NCBI RefSeq assembly: GCF_040702995.1 | Contig: NZ_CP159992.1 | Span: 2,815,501 to 2,879,500, forward strand | DNA: 64,000 bases | DNA from: Paenibacillus sp. AN1007 | Lineage (GTDB): Bacteria > Bacillota > Bacilli > Paenibacillales > Paenibacillaceae | Direction: 5' to 3' | Shown here: positions 42,534-52,049 of the stretch, piece by piece | Numbering within the stretch: position 1 is the stretch's first letter | Layout: each line of letters starts with the position of its first letter | Notes under the pieces: model-generated | What the model was told of the DNA's origin: nothing | Databases searched by the model: none | Seen by the model: the letters and a program-made list of their open reading frames with translations, nothing else | Translations under genes and position numbers: made by a program

Positions 42534-42835
42534 AACATCTCTCCTTTATATTAGAGACATAAAGTGTCTATAATAACTTAAATTACTTTGAGCATGATGT
42601 CAATCCATGATCCAACAGCCCATTCCGACAACCGCTATTAAGGGACATTTGCTGCTTACTTTTGACGCAAAAATAAAAGGCGTGCCCTACAGGCCGGATA
42701 TCCCCTGCAAAACACACCTAGATTCTAACCGCATACATCTTCCAGCACGCAGTGCGCTCCTCTTCAATCAGAATTATCGCGAAAGCTGTCATACTCTCCT
42801 GCGCTGATCTTGGATAGGATTAGTGCTTTTAGCAT
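42534..42835. other. Gene-free stretch
   Basis: 302 bases between the methyltransferase start and the threonine aldolase stop. A 66-codon open frame on the plus strand has no RBS and unlikely composition. No terminator or repeat was recognised. Confidence 0.5.
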
Positions 42836-43948
42836 TTAAACCATCGCCGCTGTCTGTAACTCCGCAAACGGTTCAGCAGCTTCAGCGATTTGAACCTGAT
42901 TATCATTTTTTTGCAGCAGCTTCACGATATCATGAGTCAGGGCATCCACATTTTCTTGACGGGTCGCCCAACTGGTGCAAAAACGAACTGCACTGCGGGA
43001 GTCATCCACCTTTTCCCAGAATGTAAACGTATAGTGCTCGCGAAGCTGTTCCAGCAAGCCGTTAGGCAGGACAGGGAACTGCTGATTCGTTGGAGAAGCG
43101 TACAGGAATTCCACCCCTTGCTGCTCAAGGGTATCGTGAATTCTTAAAGCCATATCCACTGCATGACGCGAAATATCCAGATACAGACCATCTTCAAATA
43201 ACGTCTCAAACTGAATACCAAGCAATCTGCCTTTAGCCAGCAGACCGCCCTTTTGCTTGATAATATAACGGAAATCACGCTTCAGCGCATCTTTCAAAAT
43301 GACAACCGCCTCGCCCATTAACGCACCAATCTTGGTCCCGCCAATGTAGAACACATCGCACAGGCGTGCGAGATCAGCCATCGTCATATCACAATCTCTA
43401 GATGCAAGGGCATAACCCAGGCGTGCTCCATCGATAAAAAATGGCAAATCACATGCTTGACTCACCGCATACAGCGCTTCAAGTTCAGCTTTGCTGTACA
43501 TCGTACCATTTTCGGTGGGTTGAGATATGTAAACCATGCCGGGTTGAACACTGTGCTCTGGTGATGATTCCTGCGCATGTGCATCATAGACCGCTCTAAC
43601 CTGTGTTGCGGTGATTTTGCCGTCCAGGCTTGGAACCGTAAGCACTTTATGCCCCGCTGCTTCAATCGCGCCTGTCTCATGAACAGCAATGTGACCGGAT
43701 ACCGCTGCAATGACCCCTTGATGAGGCCGGAGAATGGATGCAATAACCGTTGTATTGGTCTGCGTACCTCCAACGAGAAAATGTACATCCGCCTCTTCAT
43801 GATCACAAGCCTGTCGAATCAGCATTCGTGCACGCTCGCAATGAGCATCCGTGCCATAACCGCTGGTCTGCTCCAGATTTGTCTCCATCAAACGCTGCAA
43901 AATTCGTTCGTGTGCACCTTCATTATAATCACATTCAAATCGTATCAT
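42836..43948 (-). CDS. Threonine aldolase family PLP enzyme
   Basis: 370-residue fold type I PLP enzyme that cleaves beta-hydroxy amino acids such as threonine to glycine plus an aldehyde. Motifs: NLEQTSGYGTDAHCERA, HFLVGGTQTNTT, HIAVHETGAIEAAGHKV, FIDGARLGYALAS, and the PLP lysine in FYIGGTKIGALMGEA. It overlaps the upstream marR-type gene by four bases (ATGA), so it is translationally coupled and surely a regulated target of that MarR protein. The aldehyde ligand or substrate is not deducible. Confidence 0.92.
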   Translation of the reverse strand: MIRFECDYNEGAHERILQRLMETNLEQTSGYGTDAHCERARMLIRQACDHEEADVHFLVGGTQTNTTVIASILRPHQGVIAAVSGHIAVHETGAIEAAGHKVLTVPSLDGKITATQVRAVYDAHAQESSPEHSVQPGMVYISQPTENGTMYSKAELEALYAVSQACDLPFFIDGARLGYALASRDCDMTMADLARLCDVFYIGGTKIGALMGEAVVILKDALKRDFRYIIKQKGGLLAKGRLLGIQFETLFEDGLYLDISRHAVDMALRIHDTLEQQGVEFLYASPTNQQFPVLPNGLLEQLREHYTFTFWEKVDDSRSAVRFCTSWATRQENVDALTHDIVKLLQKNDNQVQIAEAAEPFAELQTAAMV

Positions 43949-44406
43949 CGTGTTGTCTCTCCTGCCTTCTTGTTCAGCTTCTCTTGGATGTTCATCATGG
44001 AGGTATAGACCTCATGAATCTCTTCTTCACTCAGGTTCTGCATTAATTTCAATATCTGCTGATCGGATCGATCATTCAGTTCGGCAAACAGCACCTGTCC
44101 TTTGTCCGTCAGACGAATCAGACTAGCCCGGCTGTCCTCAGCAGAATCAGATTTGATCAGCAGCCCTTCTTTGGTCAATTTGTTTACAATTCGGCTCATA
44201 TAGCTGCGGTCAATCGTGAGTGTATCAACCAGATTGTTCGCGATACTCTCTCCGCGCATGCCAATCTCGATAATGACCCGTGCTTCGGCAAAAGAATACC
44301 CTGTCCCGAGAATATGCTTATCAAGCACACCAAGAATATTCGTATAAAAACGGTTAAACCGCCGCATGTCAGCCAATACTTCCGGTTGAATATGCTGAGA
44401 GTTCAT
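43945..44406 (-). CDS. MarR family transcriptional regulator
   Basis: 153-residue winged-helix dimeric regulator. The HTH region reads SIANNLVDTLTIDRSYMSRIVNKLTKEGLL and the wing SAEDSRASLIRLTDKG. Heads an operon with the threonine aldolase gene. Its own promoter is embedded in two near-perfect 15-bp palindromes at 44425-44439 and 44458-44472, strongly suggesting autorepression relieved by a small ligand. The ATG is preceded by GGGGAGG. Confidence 0.93.
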   Translation of the reverse strand: MNSQHIQPEVLADMRRFNRFYTNILGVLDKHILGTGYSFAEARVIIEIGMRGESIANNLVDTLTIDRSYMSRIVNKLTKEGLLIKSDSAEDSRASLIRLTDKGQVLFAELNDRSDQQILKLMQNLSEEEIHEVYTSMMNIQEKLNKKAGETTR

Positions 44407-44424
44407 CGCAAGACCTCCCCTTTA

Positions 44425-44472
44425 GTGGACATTGTCAACATTATATTAATCAGGATTGTGGACACTGTCAAC
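44425..44472 (-). promoter_or_regulatory. Twin MarR operators over the marR-aldolase promoter
   Basis: Two copies of GTGGACA(T/C)TGTCAAC, each a near-palindrome (arms GTGGACA/TGTCAAC, one mismatch), are centred 33 bp apart, about three helical turns. On the minus strand the distal copy supplies a perfect TTGACA -35; with 17 bp to TAATAT this forms a consensus sigma-A promoter, and the proximal copy covers the start site. Confidence 0.8.
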
Positions 44473-44498
44473 ATTATTTACCTCACAACCTGGAATGC

Positions 44499-44525
44499 AA
44501 AAAAAGCCGCGCAGCTGCGCGGCTC
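44499..44525 (-). terminator. Terminator of the ABC exporter gene
   Basis: Perfect 18-base palindrome GCCGCGCAGCTGCGCGGC followed by six or more U on the minus strand, about 150 bases after the stop. Confidence 0.75.
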
Positions 44526-44670
44526 TATACCTTTAATAAAAAAAACCGGAACGAATGAAGTGAAACATTCATCTGACCCATTTCATAGAAGCTTTATCAG
44601 ACTGAAAGTCAACCTTCTTCCATCACCTGATGTGTCCTGATCACTCAACCATGAATCTTTCCCGCTTGAC

Positions 44671-46389
44671 CTACGAGTGATTATACTGCACTTGATGCAG
44701 GCGGCTGTAGATACCTCCGGCAGCAACCAGTTCCTCGTGGTTACCTTGTTCCGCGATTCCATCGGCGTTCACCACAATAATGCGATCCGCATTTTTAATT
44801 GTGGTCAGCCGGTGAGCAATCACCAAAGTTGTTCTGCCAACAGACAATTCAGCGAGAGATTGTTGAATCAGCGCTTCGGTCTCGGTATCCAGCGCAGAAG
44901 TCGCTTCATCCAGAATCAGAATTGGTGGGTTTTTGAGGAACATACGGGCGATGGACAGCCGCTGCTTTTGCCCACCAGACAGCTTCACTCCTCGTTCCCC
45001 AATGATCGTATCCATGCCGTCCGGCAGGCTCAGAATCAGCTCTTCCAACGAAGCGCGGCGGGCCGCTTCCCAGATCTGGTCCTTGGTTGCGGTCAGGTCA
45101 CCATATGCGATATTTTCTTTAATCGTCCCCGAGAACAGGAACACATCCTGCTGTACGATTCCGATCTGCTTACGCAGCGAATGCAGCTTAATGTCGCGGA
45201 TGTCCACACCATCTACCGTGATTCTTCCTTCCTGCACCTCATAAAAGCGCGGCAGCAGGCTGCAAATGGTTGTTTTCCCTGCACCGGAAGGCCCCACAAA
45301 AGCTACCGTTTCCCCCGGACGAACCGACAAACTGATCTGATTCAGGATGCGCCGACTTGATTCGTAACCAAACGAAACATTTTCGAAGCGGATATCTCCC
45401 TTCACCTCATGCAGTTCAACCGCATCTTTGCGGTCCGCAATCTCAGGTTCTGTGTCAATAATCTCCAGATAACGTTTGAAGCCGGCGATGCCCTTCGGGT
45501 AGCTCTCAATCACGGCGTTAATTTTCTCGATGGGACGGAAGAAGATATTTGACAGGAGCAGGAACGCCATGAAATCGCCCATGTTGATTCTGCCGTCAAT
45601 GTAGAACCATGCCCCGCTGATCATCACAAATACGGTTACCAGGCGCATCATCATATAACTGACCGAGATGCTTTTCGCCATCGTTTTGTAAGCGAGCAGC
45701 TTGGTAAGACGGAAATTGGCGTTATCTACAGCAAACAGCTTTTTCTCATGTTCTTCGTTGGCAAAAGACTGCACGACACGCATGCCGCCTACGTTGTCTT
45801 CAATACGAGCATTGAAGTTACCCACGTCGCCGAAAAGCCTCCGGTACGTCTTGGTCATCCGGCCCCCGAACACAATAATAACCCAGGCCATAATCGGAAT
45901 GATGATAAAGGTCAGTAAAGCCAGCTCCAGATTAATATTGGCCATCAGCCAGAACGATCCGATCAGTGTCATTACGGCAATGAACACATCCTCGGGTCCA
46001 TGGTGAGCCACCTCGCCAATATCGTTAAGGTCATTCGTGAGATGACCGATCAGATGCCCTGTTTTGCGGTTATCAAAGAACCGGAAGGAAAGTTTCTGCA
46101 GGTGGGCGAACATTTTCTCCCGCATATTCGTTTCGATGTTGATTCCCAGCATATGTCCCCAGTAGGTAACGACATAGTTTAATACCGTATTCAGCGCATA
46201 GATGGACAGCAGCACGATACATGCGAGCAGAATCAGCGGCCAATCTTGTCCTGGCAGCAGTTCATTAATAAATTTACTTACGGCGAGCGGGAATGCGAGC
46301 TCCAGCAGACCTGCGAATACAGCGCAGCCAAAGTCGATCAGAAACAATTTTTTGTAAGGTCGATAATACGAAAAAAAACGACGAAGCAT
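44671..46389 (-). CDS. ABC transporter, fused permease and ATPase (exporter type)
   Basis: 572-residue half-transporter that works as a homo- or heterodimer to export lipids, peptides or drugs. Six membrane helices in the first 310 residues, then an ATPase domain with Walker A GPSGAGKTT, signature LSGGQKQR, Walker B ILILDEATSALD and H-loop VIAHRLTT. MsbA/YknU-like. It has a clear sigma-A promoter (46467-46495) and a terminator and is monocistronic, so probably a homodimer. Substrate unknown. Confidence 0.93.
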   Translation of the reverse strand: MLRRFFSYYRPYKKLFLIDFGCAVFAGLLELAFPLAVSKFINELLPGQDWPLILLACIVLLSIYALNTVLNYVVTYWGHMLGINIETNMREKMFAHLQKLSFRFFDNRKTGHLIGHLTNDLNDIGEVAHHGPEDVFIAVMTLIGSFWLMANINLELALLTFIIIPIMAWVIIVFGGRMTKTYRRLFGDVGNFNARIEDNVGGMRVVQSFANEEHEKKLFAVDNANFRLTKLLAYKTMAKSISVSYMMMRLVTVFVMISGAWFYIDGRINMGDFMAFLLLSNIFFRPIEKINAVIESYPKGIAGFKRYLEIIDTEPEIADRKDAVELHEVKGDIRFENVSFGYESSRRILNQISLSVRPGETVAFVGPSGAGKTTICSLLPRFYEVQEGRITVDGVDIRDIKLHSLRKQIGIVQQDVFLFSGTIKENIAYGDLTATKDQIWEAARRASLEELILSLPDGMDTIIGERGVKLSGGQKQRLSIARMFLKNPPILILDEATSALDTETEALIQQSLAELSVGRTTLVIAHRLTTIKNADRIIVVNADGIAEQGNHEELVAAGGIYSRLHQVQYNHS

Positions 46390-46466
46390 TCCTATTCACT
46401 CTCTCTCTACATTCATATTTAGTTGTGTATGTTCGCTCTGCAGCGTATAGGACATCAATGTTTACA

Positions 46467-46495
46467 ATTGTATACATCCTTCCAAAAGATGTAAA
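46467..46495 (-). promoter_or_regulatory. Sigma-A promoter of the ABC exporter
   Basis: Minus-strand TTTACA (46490-46495), 17-bp spacer, TACAAT (46467-46472). GTTTACA/TGTAAAC seven-base inverted repeats flank the promoter. Confidence 0.6.
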
Positions 46496-46586
46496 CCTGT
46501 TATTTCCTTCTTATCAAGAAGAACATTTGCAGCAGCAGCATATCGAATTTGATCATTCTACAGCATCGCGAGAATAAATTTTCAAA

Positions 46587-46643
46587 ATAAATACCCCAAA
46601 AGCCTTCTCTAATAATATAGAGAAAGCTTTGAGGTATTTTTTT
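46587..46643. terminator. Hairpin after serine hydrolase 2
   Basis: Arms of about 20 bases with three mismatches, TTCTCTA/TAGAGAA at the tip. T7 follows on the plus strand and a U-rich stretch on the minus strand, where it would end the serine hydrolase 2 transcript. Confidence 0.6.
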
Positions 46644-46710
46644 CAATCTGACTCAATGGCCTCGAGTTAACATTGGCTGAGGTTCTTTTTGAATAACGTT
46701 GGTTGAGGAT

Positions 46711-48831
46711 CTATCGTTCAGCGTTTGTTAAAAAAATTTCAAATGCAGCGCCAGAATCTCCTGCAAATGTCACGTGTCCGTTTTCAGGCAAGACCACCTC
46801 ATTTTTACCACTAACCACCGTATGATTTATACAAACCCCTGTCTGGTCATATACCGCAAAGGCAGCGTTTGCAGGCATCTTTACCGTCATAACTTTACCT
46901 TTGGCTGCTGCGGGTACCGAAAACCACCGAGCATAACCATCAGGCTGCACCGTGACCCTCGATTGTTTGCCGCCATACATCGCTTGAACTGTCTCTTCGC
47001 TGGCGTATACATGACCTCCTGCTTCGATATACTCGATTCCGTTCTGCCTGGAGAAATGCATATCCATCGTGTCTCTACCTGCCAGACCAGGGATTTGGAC
47101 TTGGTTCACTGCACGACTGGCTCCAACTATCCGGCTGCTTCCCACATATCCAGGAACCTCCTTGTCTATATGGAAAGGAATGATGGTTGAGGCATGCAGG
47201 TATGCTGTGGAAGTATACTTCTCATTGATCAAGTAATACCTATTCCCTTCGCGCTGATCCCACACCGCCTGAATCTCGCTGGACAACTCGTTGTTTTCAA
47301 GCTTCTGTGCCGTATATTCGGAGAAAGCGAGCTGTCCTACCTCAGGTATAGACAAATACGATCGAGACCATAAGTAGACATGTCCGTTTGATTCTTCAAC
47401 AAACTTTAATTTTTTCGTGCCTTCCTTGTTTACAAATGTTCCATCCGATGTGGAGATGTACTCATCAGAAGAACGACCGGAATCGGAAGAAATCAGCAAT
47501 TGTCCGGCTGCATTCATATCCACCTTCATTACAGGTTTATTACCACCATAATTCCCCGTGTATTTCAACAACGCTCCTGGCATGTCCGCCTTCACGGGTG
47601 TGCCAAAGGATTTTGCCGGCTTGCGTTCTTTAATGATATCTTTGGCTTCAAATGCGCTGAGTAATAACTCGCTGGCTATAGTCTGATCGAGTACACTCGT
47701 GTCTCCCGAAGAAGTGACGGCTGCGGCCAGATTATATTCTGGAAGAATAACCAAGGAAGAATGGTATGATACCGTATCTCCACCTTTTGTAACCGCCTTG
47801 ACGCCGTAATCACTGAATGGGTACAGGCTCACACTATCCCATCCTAATCCATAAGATATTGAGGTATCGCTATCCTCCGGCCACAAGCCTCGTTTGTATT
47901 CGTTTTGCTCCATGGCTTGTGCGGATTGGCTTGAAAGAATCCCCTTAACTTCTCCTGTAAAGATTTGCGAAAATTTCACAAGATCCTCAGCGGTAGAATA
48001 GATGCCTCCTGAGGCAATAATATTATAATTCTCTTGTGGAAGCTGCCCTTCAAACAGCGGTGAATAGTTTCCCGCCATGTCTGCCGGGCTGACCCTATCC
48101 TGTGGTGTTCTCGTATGCTCCATTTTCAACGGCTCTGTAAAGTGTTTATGGATAAATGCTGTAAAACTCATGCCGCTGACTCTTTCTACCAGAAGTTCAG
48201 CTAAAGTAAACCCATCGTTAGTGTACACAGAATAATCACCTGGTTCCGCCTTCAGATGCTGCCCAGCCAATTGTTCCAGAAAGGTATCCTGTGCAAATGT
48301 ATCATTATCCCGATACAGGGTTGCATTGTGACCTGAAGTACCCAGAAGACCAGCAGAATGATTAAGCAGCATGCGTGGTGTAATTTGCTGGTAACGATGA
48401 TCTTTCATCTTAAACTCGGGAATATAGTTCGTCACAGGCAGATCCAGATTCACCCTCCCTTCATCAACCAGTTTCATTACTGAAGCTGTAACAACCATTT
48501 TGCTGGTCGTCCCGATGCCATAGATTGTATCCGATGTCAGCGGGACCTCTCCCTTCTGATCATTCCTGCCTGTCTGACCCGAAACTACTATTTCCCCATG
48601 ATCAATGAGAGCATACTGCATACTTGTTATCCCATATGTATCGGTAAGCAGACGAGCCTTCTCCATCACCGTTTTCTTGGTTGGTTCATACATCCGCTCA
48701 CTGCTATTAAGAACAGCTGGTGCGGCGATGGCTGTCCAAGGTGTTAACAAGGTGATCACCAGACTCAACGTTGCGATTGATTCATGACCTTGTTCATGTT
48801 CATTCTCAGCTTCTTTTGTGGTCCCATTCAC
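46711..48831 (-). CDS. Serine-hydrolase paralogue 2, altered nucleophile and frameshifted signal peptide
   Basis: Class C beta-lactamase/PBP4*-fold protein parallel in layout to the one at 13907-15958, with the same long beta-rich C-terminal half. YxN is kept (VYTNDGF) and the third motif is TKGGDT, but SxxK reads G-TTSK, so the nucleophile position is threonine. The N-terminus is odd: in the main frame a GTG at 48831 gives an acidic start before the hydrophobic segment [21 protein letters not shown] shifted frame from ATG 48827, eight bases after AGGAGA, encodes a basic n-region ([16 protein letters not shown]) and stops at 48765. A one-base frameshift in the signal peptide is likely. The promoter has an ATGAACA repeat operator. 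Confidence 0.75.
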   Translation of the reverse strand: MNGTTKEAENEHEQGHESIATLSLVITLLTPWTAIAAPAVLNSSERMYEPTKKTVMEKARLLTDTYGITSMQYALIDHGEIVVSGQTGRNDQKGEVPLTSDTIYGIGTTSKMVVTASVMKLVDEGRVNLDLPVTNYIPEFKMKDHRYQQITPRMLLNHSAGLLGTSGHNATLYRDNDTFAQDTFLEQLAGQHLKAEPGDYSVYTNDGFTLAELLVERVSGMSFTAFIHKHFTEPLKMEHTRTPQDRVSPADMAGNYSPLFEGQLPQENYNIIASGGIYSTAEDLVKFSQIFTGEVKGILSSQSAQAMEQNEYKRGLWPEDSDTSISYGLGWDSVSLYPFSDYGVKAVTKGGDTVSYHSSLVILPEYNLAAAVTSSGDTSVLDQTIASELLLSAFEAKDIIKERKPAKSFGTPVKADMPGALLKYTGNYGGNKPVMKVDMNAAGQLLISSDSGRSSDEYISTSDGTFVNKEGTKKLKFVEESNGHVYLWSRSYLSIPEVGQLAFSEYTAQKLENNELSSEIQAVWDQREGNRYYLINEKYTSTAYLHASTIIPFHIDKEVPGYVGSSRIVGASRAVNQVQIPGLAGRDTMDMHFSRQNGIEYIEAGGHVYASEETVQAMYGGKQSRVTVQPDGYARWFSVPAAAKGKVMTVKMPANAAFAVYDQTGVCINHTVVSGKNEVVLPENGHVTFAGDSGAAFEIFLTNAER

Positions 48832-48878
48832 ATCTTCTCCTGATTGGTTGTTAGACCCATACCTTTGGATCTTAAGCA

Positions 48879-48934
48879 AACATAATCAATCAGGATGTAC
48901 TGTTCATGACGTCTATATGAACAGTACATGAACA
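48879..48934 (-). promoter_or_regulatory. Operator and promoter of serine hydrolase 2
   Basis: ATGAACA occurs at 48917-48923 and 48928-48934 (11-bp period), within a perfect 13-bp inverted repeat (48895-48907 and 48917-48929). A TATGTT -10-like hexamer lies at 48879-48884 on the minus strand, 33 bases from the repeat. The same repeat and the same distance occur at 50512-50567. Confidence 0.7.
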
Positions 48935-48978
48935 AGTAAAATATATTTCGGTGTTAACGATCCGTCAGACAGACTTGA

Positions 48979-50434
48979 TTACAGATCCCCTGGTTCCACA
49001 AATTTCACCTCAGGATACATATCACTCGGACCTTGAACAAGGTTTCCACCCGTTCCTTTCAGATGCTTATTGAAAAAATCAAGTACATATTGATCTACGA
49101 TCCATGAGCCTCTTTTTCCATCGATATCTCCCGTGATTCCCGTCAGTTTAATCAATGGAGAATAGAATTGAAGATCTGTGAAATTGAAATGCTCAGTTCC
49201 TTCTACATAAATCACATTTCCCTGATGATGGATTACATTTTTCATTATGTGCAGCTCATCTGTAAGTTGTTTAATCACTTCGTTATCCGAATCTGTATTG
49301 CTTTTAAAGTCTTCCAACCATCCCTTGAAAACTCCTGATCTTATGAACATAAACGGCTTGTTGATAACGTCTCGATTCTCCACTTCATACAGTGACCCAT
49401 CCATATTAATTCCAGCCTTAATTCTATTGTCTAAATAAGCTGTATTAAACGTCTGCAGCACCCCCAAAGGAATGTCCCATTACGCCTAAATGATTTAAAT
49501 CTATTTTTCCTTTGAATTGACTCTCGATTGCACCTGAATTCAACTTTTCTATCTGATCGATTACAAACTCAACGTCTTGTGTCCATATCTTCCCGATTTC
49601 TCTGCGCTCGTCAATTGTTGTCATCTTGGTTTTATAATCCGTCACACGTCCATCTGGAAAAATAGTAGCAAAGGTGCTGTACGTATGATCGATGGTTACC
49701 ACGATATAACCATGACTGGCCAGATTCTCGGCCTGTGATGCATGTAAAACCCTGCTGGTTCCCATTCCATGTGATAACAGGATTACGGGATAAGGACTTG
49801 TTGAGGGTAATATCGCTGTATTTTCATACGTGTTGGTTTTACTATACTTCCAATAATCAAACACAAAGTCAGGCAGGTTCAAAGAATTAGAGTATGTCTG
49901 AATATACTTCTTGAACATCTCTTTATCTTTAGGGAAAAGAAGTTCACTCTTGTTGTTATTTTTATTTTCAGTTGGATACCAAATCTGAATCATAAGCTCT
50001 CTTTTATCACTCTGTTCCTCAGTTAAAACTTCATCTCTGCCTAGATCTGTCAAATGAAAGGTTTGAGTACCCACTTTCTCTGGTCCATCAGGTTTAGGCA
50101 GGTGAAAGACAGGCATATATACTAACAAAAAAAGTGATACAACCATGATCACAACGGTGACGGCGGCCAAACTATATTTCAGCGGCTTCCCTATTTTTGT
50201 TTCCATATTCTTTTGTAAATGCTTGGATGAAACGATGATGATGAACAGACCTGTCATGATATATACCAAAAGCATCTGCCACCTATAACCTTCGATTAGC
50301 AAGTGAATTACCAAGATTACAATGCTTCCAATGCTTAGAGCCATGCCTGTTTTCACTGCAGCTCTTTTAACAAACAATACATCTGCAAGTAAAGAAAAAC
50401 AGGATAAAACTAAAAGTACTTCAAATAATCTCAT
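48979..50434 (-). pseudogene. Membrane-anchored alpha/beta hydrolase (PAF-acetylhydrolase-like), frameshifted
   Basis: Two adjoining reading frames (49445-50434 and 48979-49467) form one protein of about 485 residues. The first has four or five N-terminal membrane spans, the WYPTENK and VILLSHGMGTSRV segments and the nucleophile motif GVMGHSFGGA, then runs into a stop. The second continues at once with TFNTAYLDNRIKAGINMDGS and carries the histidine-bearing EGTEHFNFTD. Removing one base near 49450-49462, around a G5 run, restores GHSFGGAA-TFNTAYLD. It is either a recent pseudogene or a sequencing error. The promoter carries the ATGAACA operator, downstream of the two-component system. Confidence 0.8.
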
Positions 50435-50511
50435 CTTGAACCCTCTCTTTTCTTATATAGAGCCCACTTGATCGAGTGTTAGATCTGTATATTGATCTGG
50501 CTGCTAAAAAA

Positions 50512-50567
50512 ATTATAATCACTCAACATGTACTGCCCGTGACATCTACATGAACACCATATGAACA
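50512..50567 (-). promoter_or_regulatory. Operator and promoter of the alpha/beta hydrolase gene
   Basis: ATGAACA at 50550-50556 and 50561-50567 (11-bp period) lies 33 bases from a perfect TATAAT (50512-50517, minus strand), which lacks a -35 box. The surrounding 40 bases match 48895-48934 at 32 positions. The layout suits activation by an OmpR-type regulator. Confidence 0.75.
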
Positions 50568-50571
50568 ACGC

Positions 50572-50617
50572 AAAAAGCTGCATTCACATACAAGCGAACT
50601 TGTACACGAACACAGCT
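50572..50617 (-). terminator. Terminator of the OmpR-type two-component operon
   Basis: Continuous 19-bp stem including five G-U pairs (50576-50594 with 50599-50617) capped by a UUCG tetraloop on the minus strand and followed by five U. It separates the kinase gene from the hydrolase promoter. Confidence 0.85.
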
Positions 50618-50636
50618 ATAGGGAACGTCATAATCA

Positions 50637-52049
50637 TTAATCCATAGTCTTACCAAGAGGAACTGACGATCCTGCCGAGGATGAACTGATGGAAGAAATG
50701 ATGGGAAGCGTAATGATAAACGTCGTTCCTTGATCTATTTTACTTTCCACCTGGATATCCCCTTGATGCAGCGACACAATCTGTTTGGTGATCGCAAGAC
50801 CCATTCCGCTGCCGTCATATTTACGGCTGTGGGAACGATCGGCCTTAAAGAAGCGCTCAAATATACGTTTCTGATCCTCCAAAGGAATGCCAATGCCGTG
50901 ATCCGATATCCGTACGGTTACATTTCTACTATCCCGTTCCATCCTGACGAGAATCGACCCTTTATCCTCTGAAAACTTGATACCATTGCTGATTATATTG
51001 GTCCACACCTGGTTCAATTGATCATGGTCTGCGAGGACCTGCACCTTCTGCAATTCCAGCTCAAACCGAATATCCCGGGCAGACCATTGAGGTTGTAACG
51101 CAACGATAACCCGCCTAATCTGCTCATCCAGATCACGTGTGACAAGCTGCAGTTGATGTGACTGTGATTCCAGCAAGCTAAGCTTGAGCAGGCTGTCGCT
51201 CATTTTAGACAACCGTTTCGCCTCTGAAATAATAATGTCAAGATACCGTCCTCGTTCCTGATCCGGCAGTTCTACATTTTTCAAGGCTTGGGCATATCCT
51301 GAGATAGATGTGAGCGGTGATTGGACTTCGTGCGAGACATTGGCTACAAACTCTCTTCTCATGTGCTCGAGCTGCTGCAAATCATTCATCATCTCTTCAA
51401 AGCTCCGGGCGAGTGTGCCCAGTTCACTGGTTTGCTTGATATTCAGCTTGACATTGAAATCACCTGCTGCGATACGTTTTGTTGCCTGAGTCAATTTTTT
51501 GATCGGTCTTACCAGAAACATGGAAGCAATCAGAATGATCAGACTTCCGGCAGCCAAGGATGAGGAGGCAAAAATCGTGCCCCACTGTATTACAGCCGCC
51601 GCCGCGGGCGGAGACAGGGTTTCAAGAAACATGGCTCGAGTCCCGCTCGCAGTCTGAACCGGCAATCCCAGCAGCACCGTACCGAGACCATTCGGTGTCA
51701 ATTCCAATACGGTTCCTTCCAACACCTTCTGAACCTGCTCCTGCGTTACTGAAATTGGCTCGTGGCCTTTATCTTTTCCGAACGTGTGGATCTGTCCTGA
51801 AGGCTCGACCATTCGAATGTAATACAAATCGAGCTGCTTCATCTTGTTGACGAATTCATCCGCTTCGGATAACGGCAGCGTTTTATATATCTCTACAACA
51901 TCCTGACCAAAATTACGGATGTTGATATGGGCATTATCGTTAAGCTGATCTTTAAATATCCAGGTGGACAAAAAAAATGCGATCACAGTCCCTGCAATGA
52001 CAGATACCAGAAAAGTCACAACGACCCGGATATACAGAGATTTAATCAT
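50637..52049 (-). CDS. HAMP-containing sensor histidine kinase
   Basis: 470-residue membrane kinase: TM1 near residues 8-30, an extracytoplasmic sensor domain of about 130 residues, TM2 (WGTIFASSSLAAGSLIILIASMF), HAMP, then HisKA with phosphoacceptor FVANVSHEVQSPLTS and HATPase with NIISNGIKFSED, DHGIGIP and GSGMGLAI. It overlaps the response regulator gene by eight bases. The operon ends in a strong terminator. The stimulus is unknown; envelope or antibiotic stress is usual for this class. Confidence 0.94.
   Translation of the reverse strand: MIKSLYIRVVVTFLVSVIAGTVIAFFLSTWIFKDQLNDNAHINIRNFGQDVVEIYKTLPLSEADEFVNKMKQLDLYYIRMVEPSGQIHTFGKDKGHEPISVTQEQVQKVLEGTVLELTPNGLGTVLLGLPVQTASGTRAMFLETLSPPAAAAVIQWGTIFASSSLAAGSLIILIASMFLVRPIKKLTQATKRIAAGDFNVKLNIKQTSELGTLARSFEEMMNDLQQLEHMRREFVANVSHEVQSPLTSISGYAQALKNVELPDQERGRYLDIIISEAKRLSKMSDSLLKLSLLESQSHQLQLVTRDLDEQIRRVIVALQPQWSARDIRFELELQKVQVLADHDQLNQVWTNIISNGIKFSEDKGSILVRMERDSRNVTVRISDHGIGIPLEDQKRIFERFFKADRSHSRKYDGSGMGLAITKQIVSLHQGDIQVESKIDQGTTFIITLPIISSISSSSAGSSVPLGKTMD

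Larger units (their letters stand above)
46390..46710. other. Intergenic region between ABC exporter and serine hydrolase 2
   Basis: 321 bases holding the exporter promoter and a 20-bp imperfect terminator-like hairpin (46587-46643). No credible gene seen. Confidence 0.6.

Noticed and set aside
42607..42807. 66-codon open frame on the plus strand
   Set aside because: No RBS, no recognisable family and unlikely composition.
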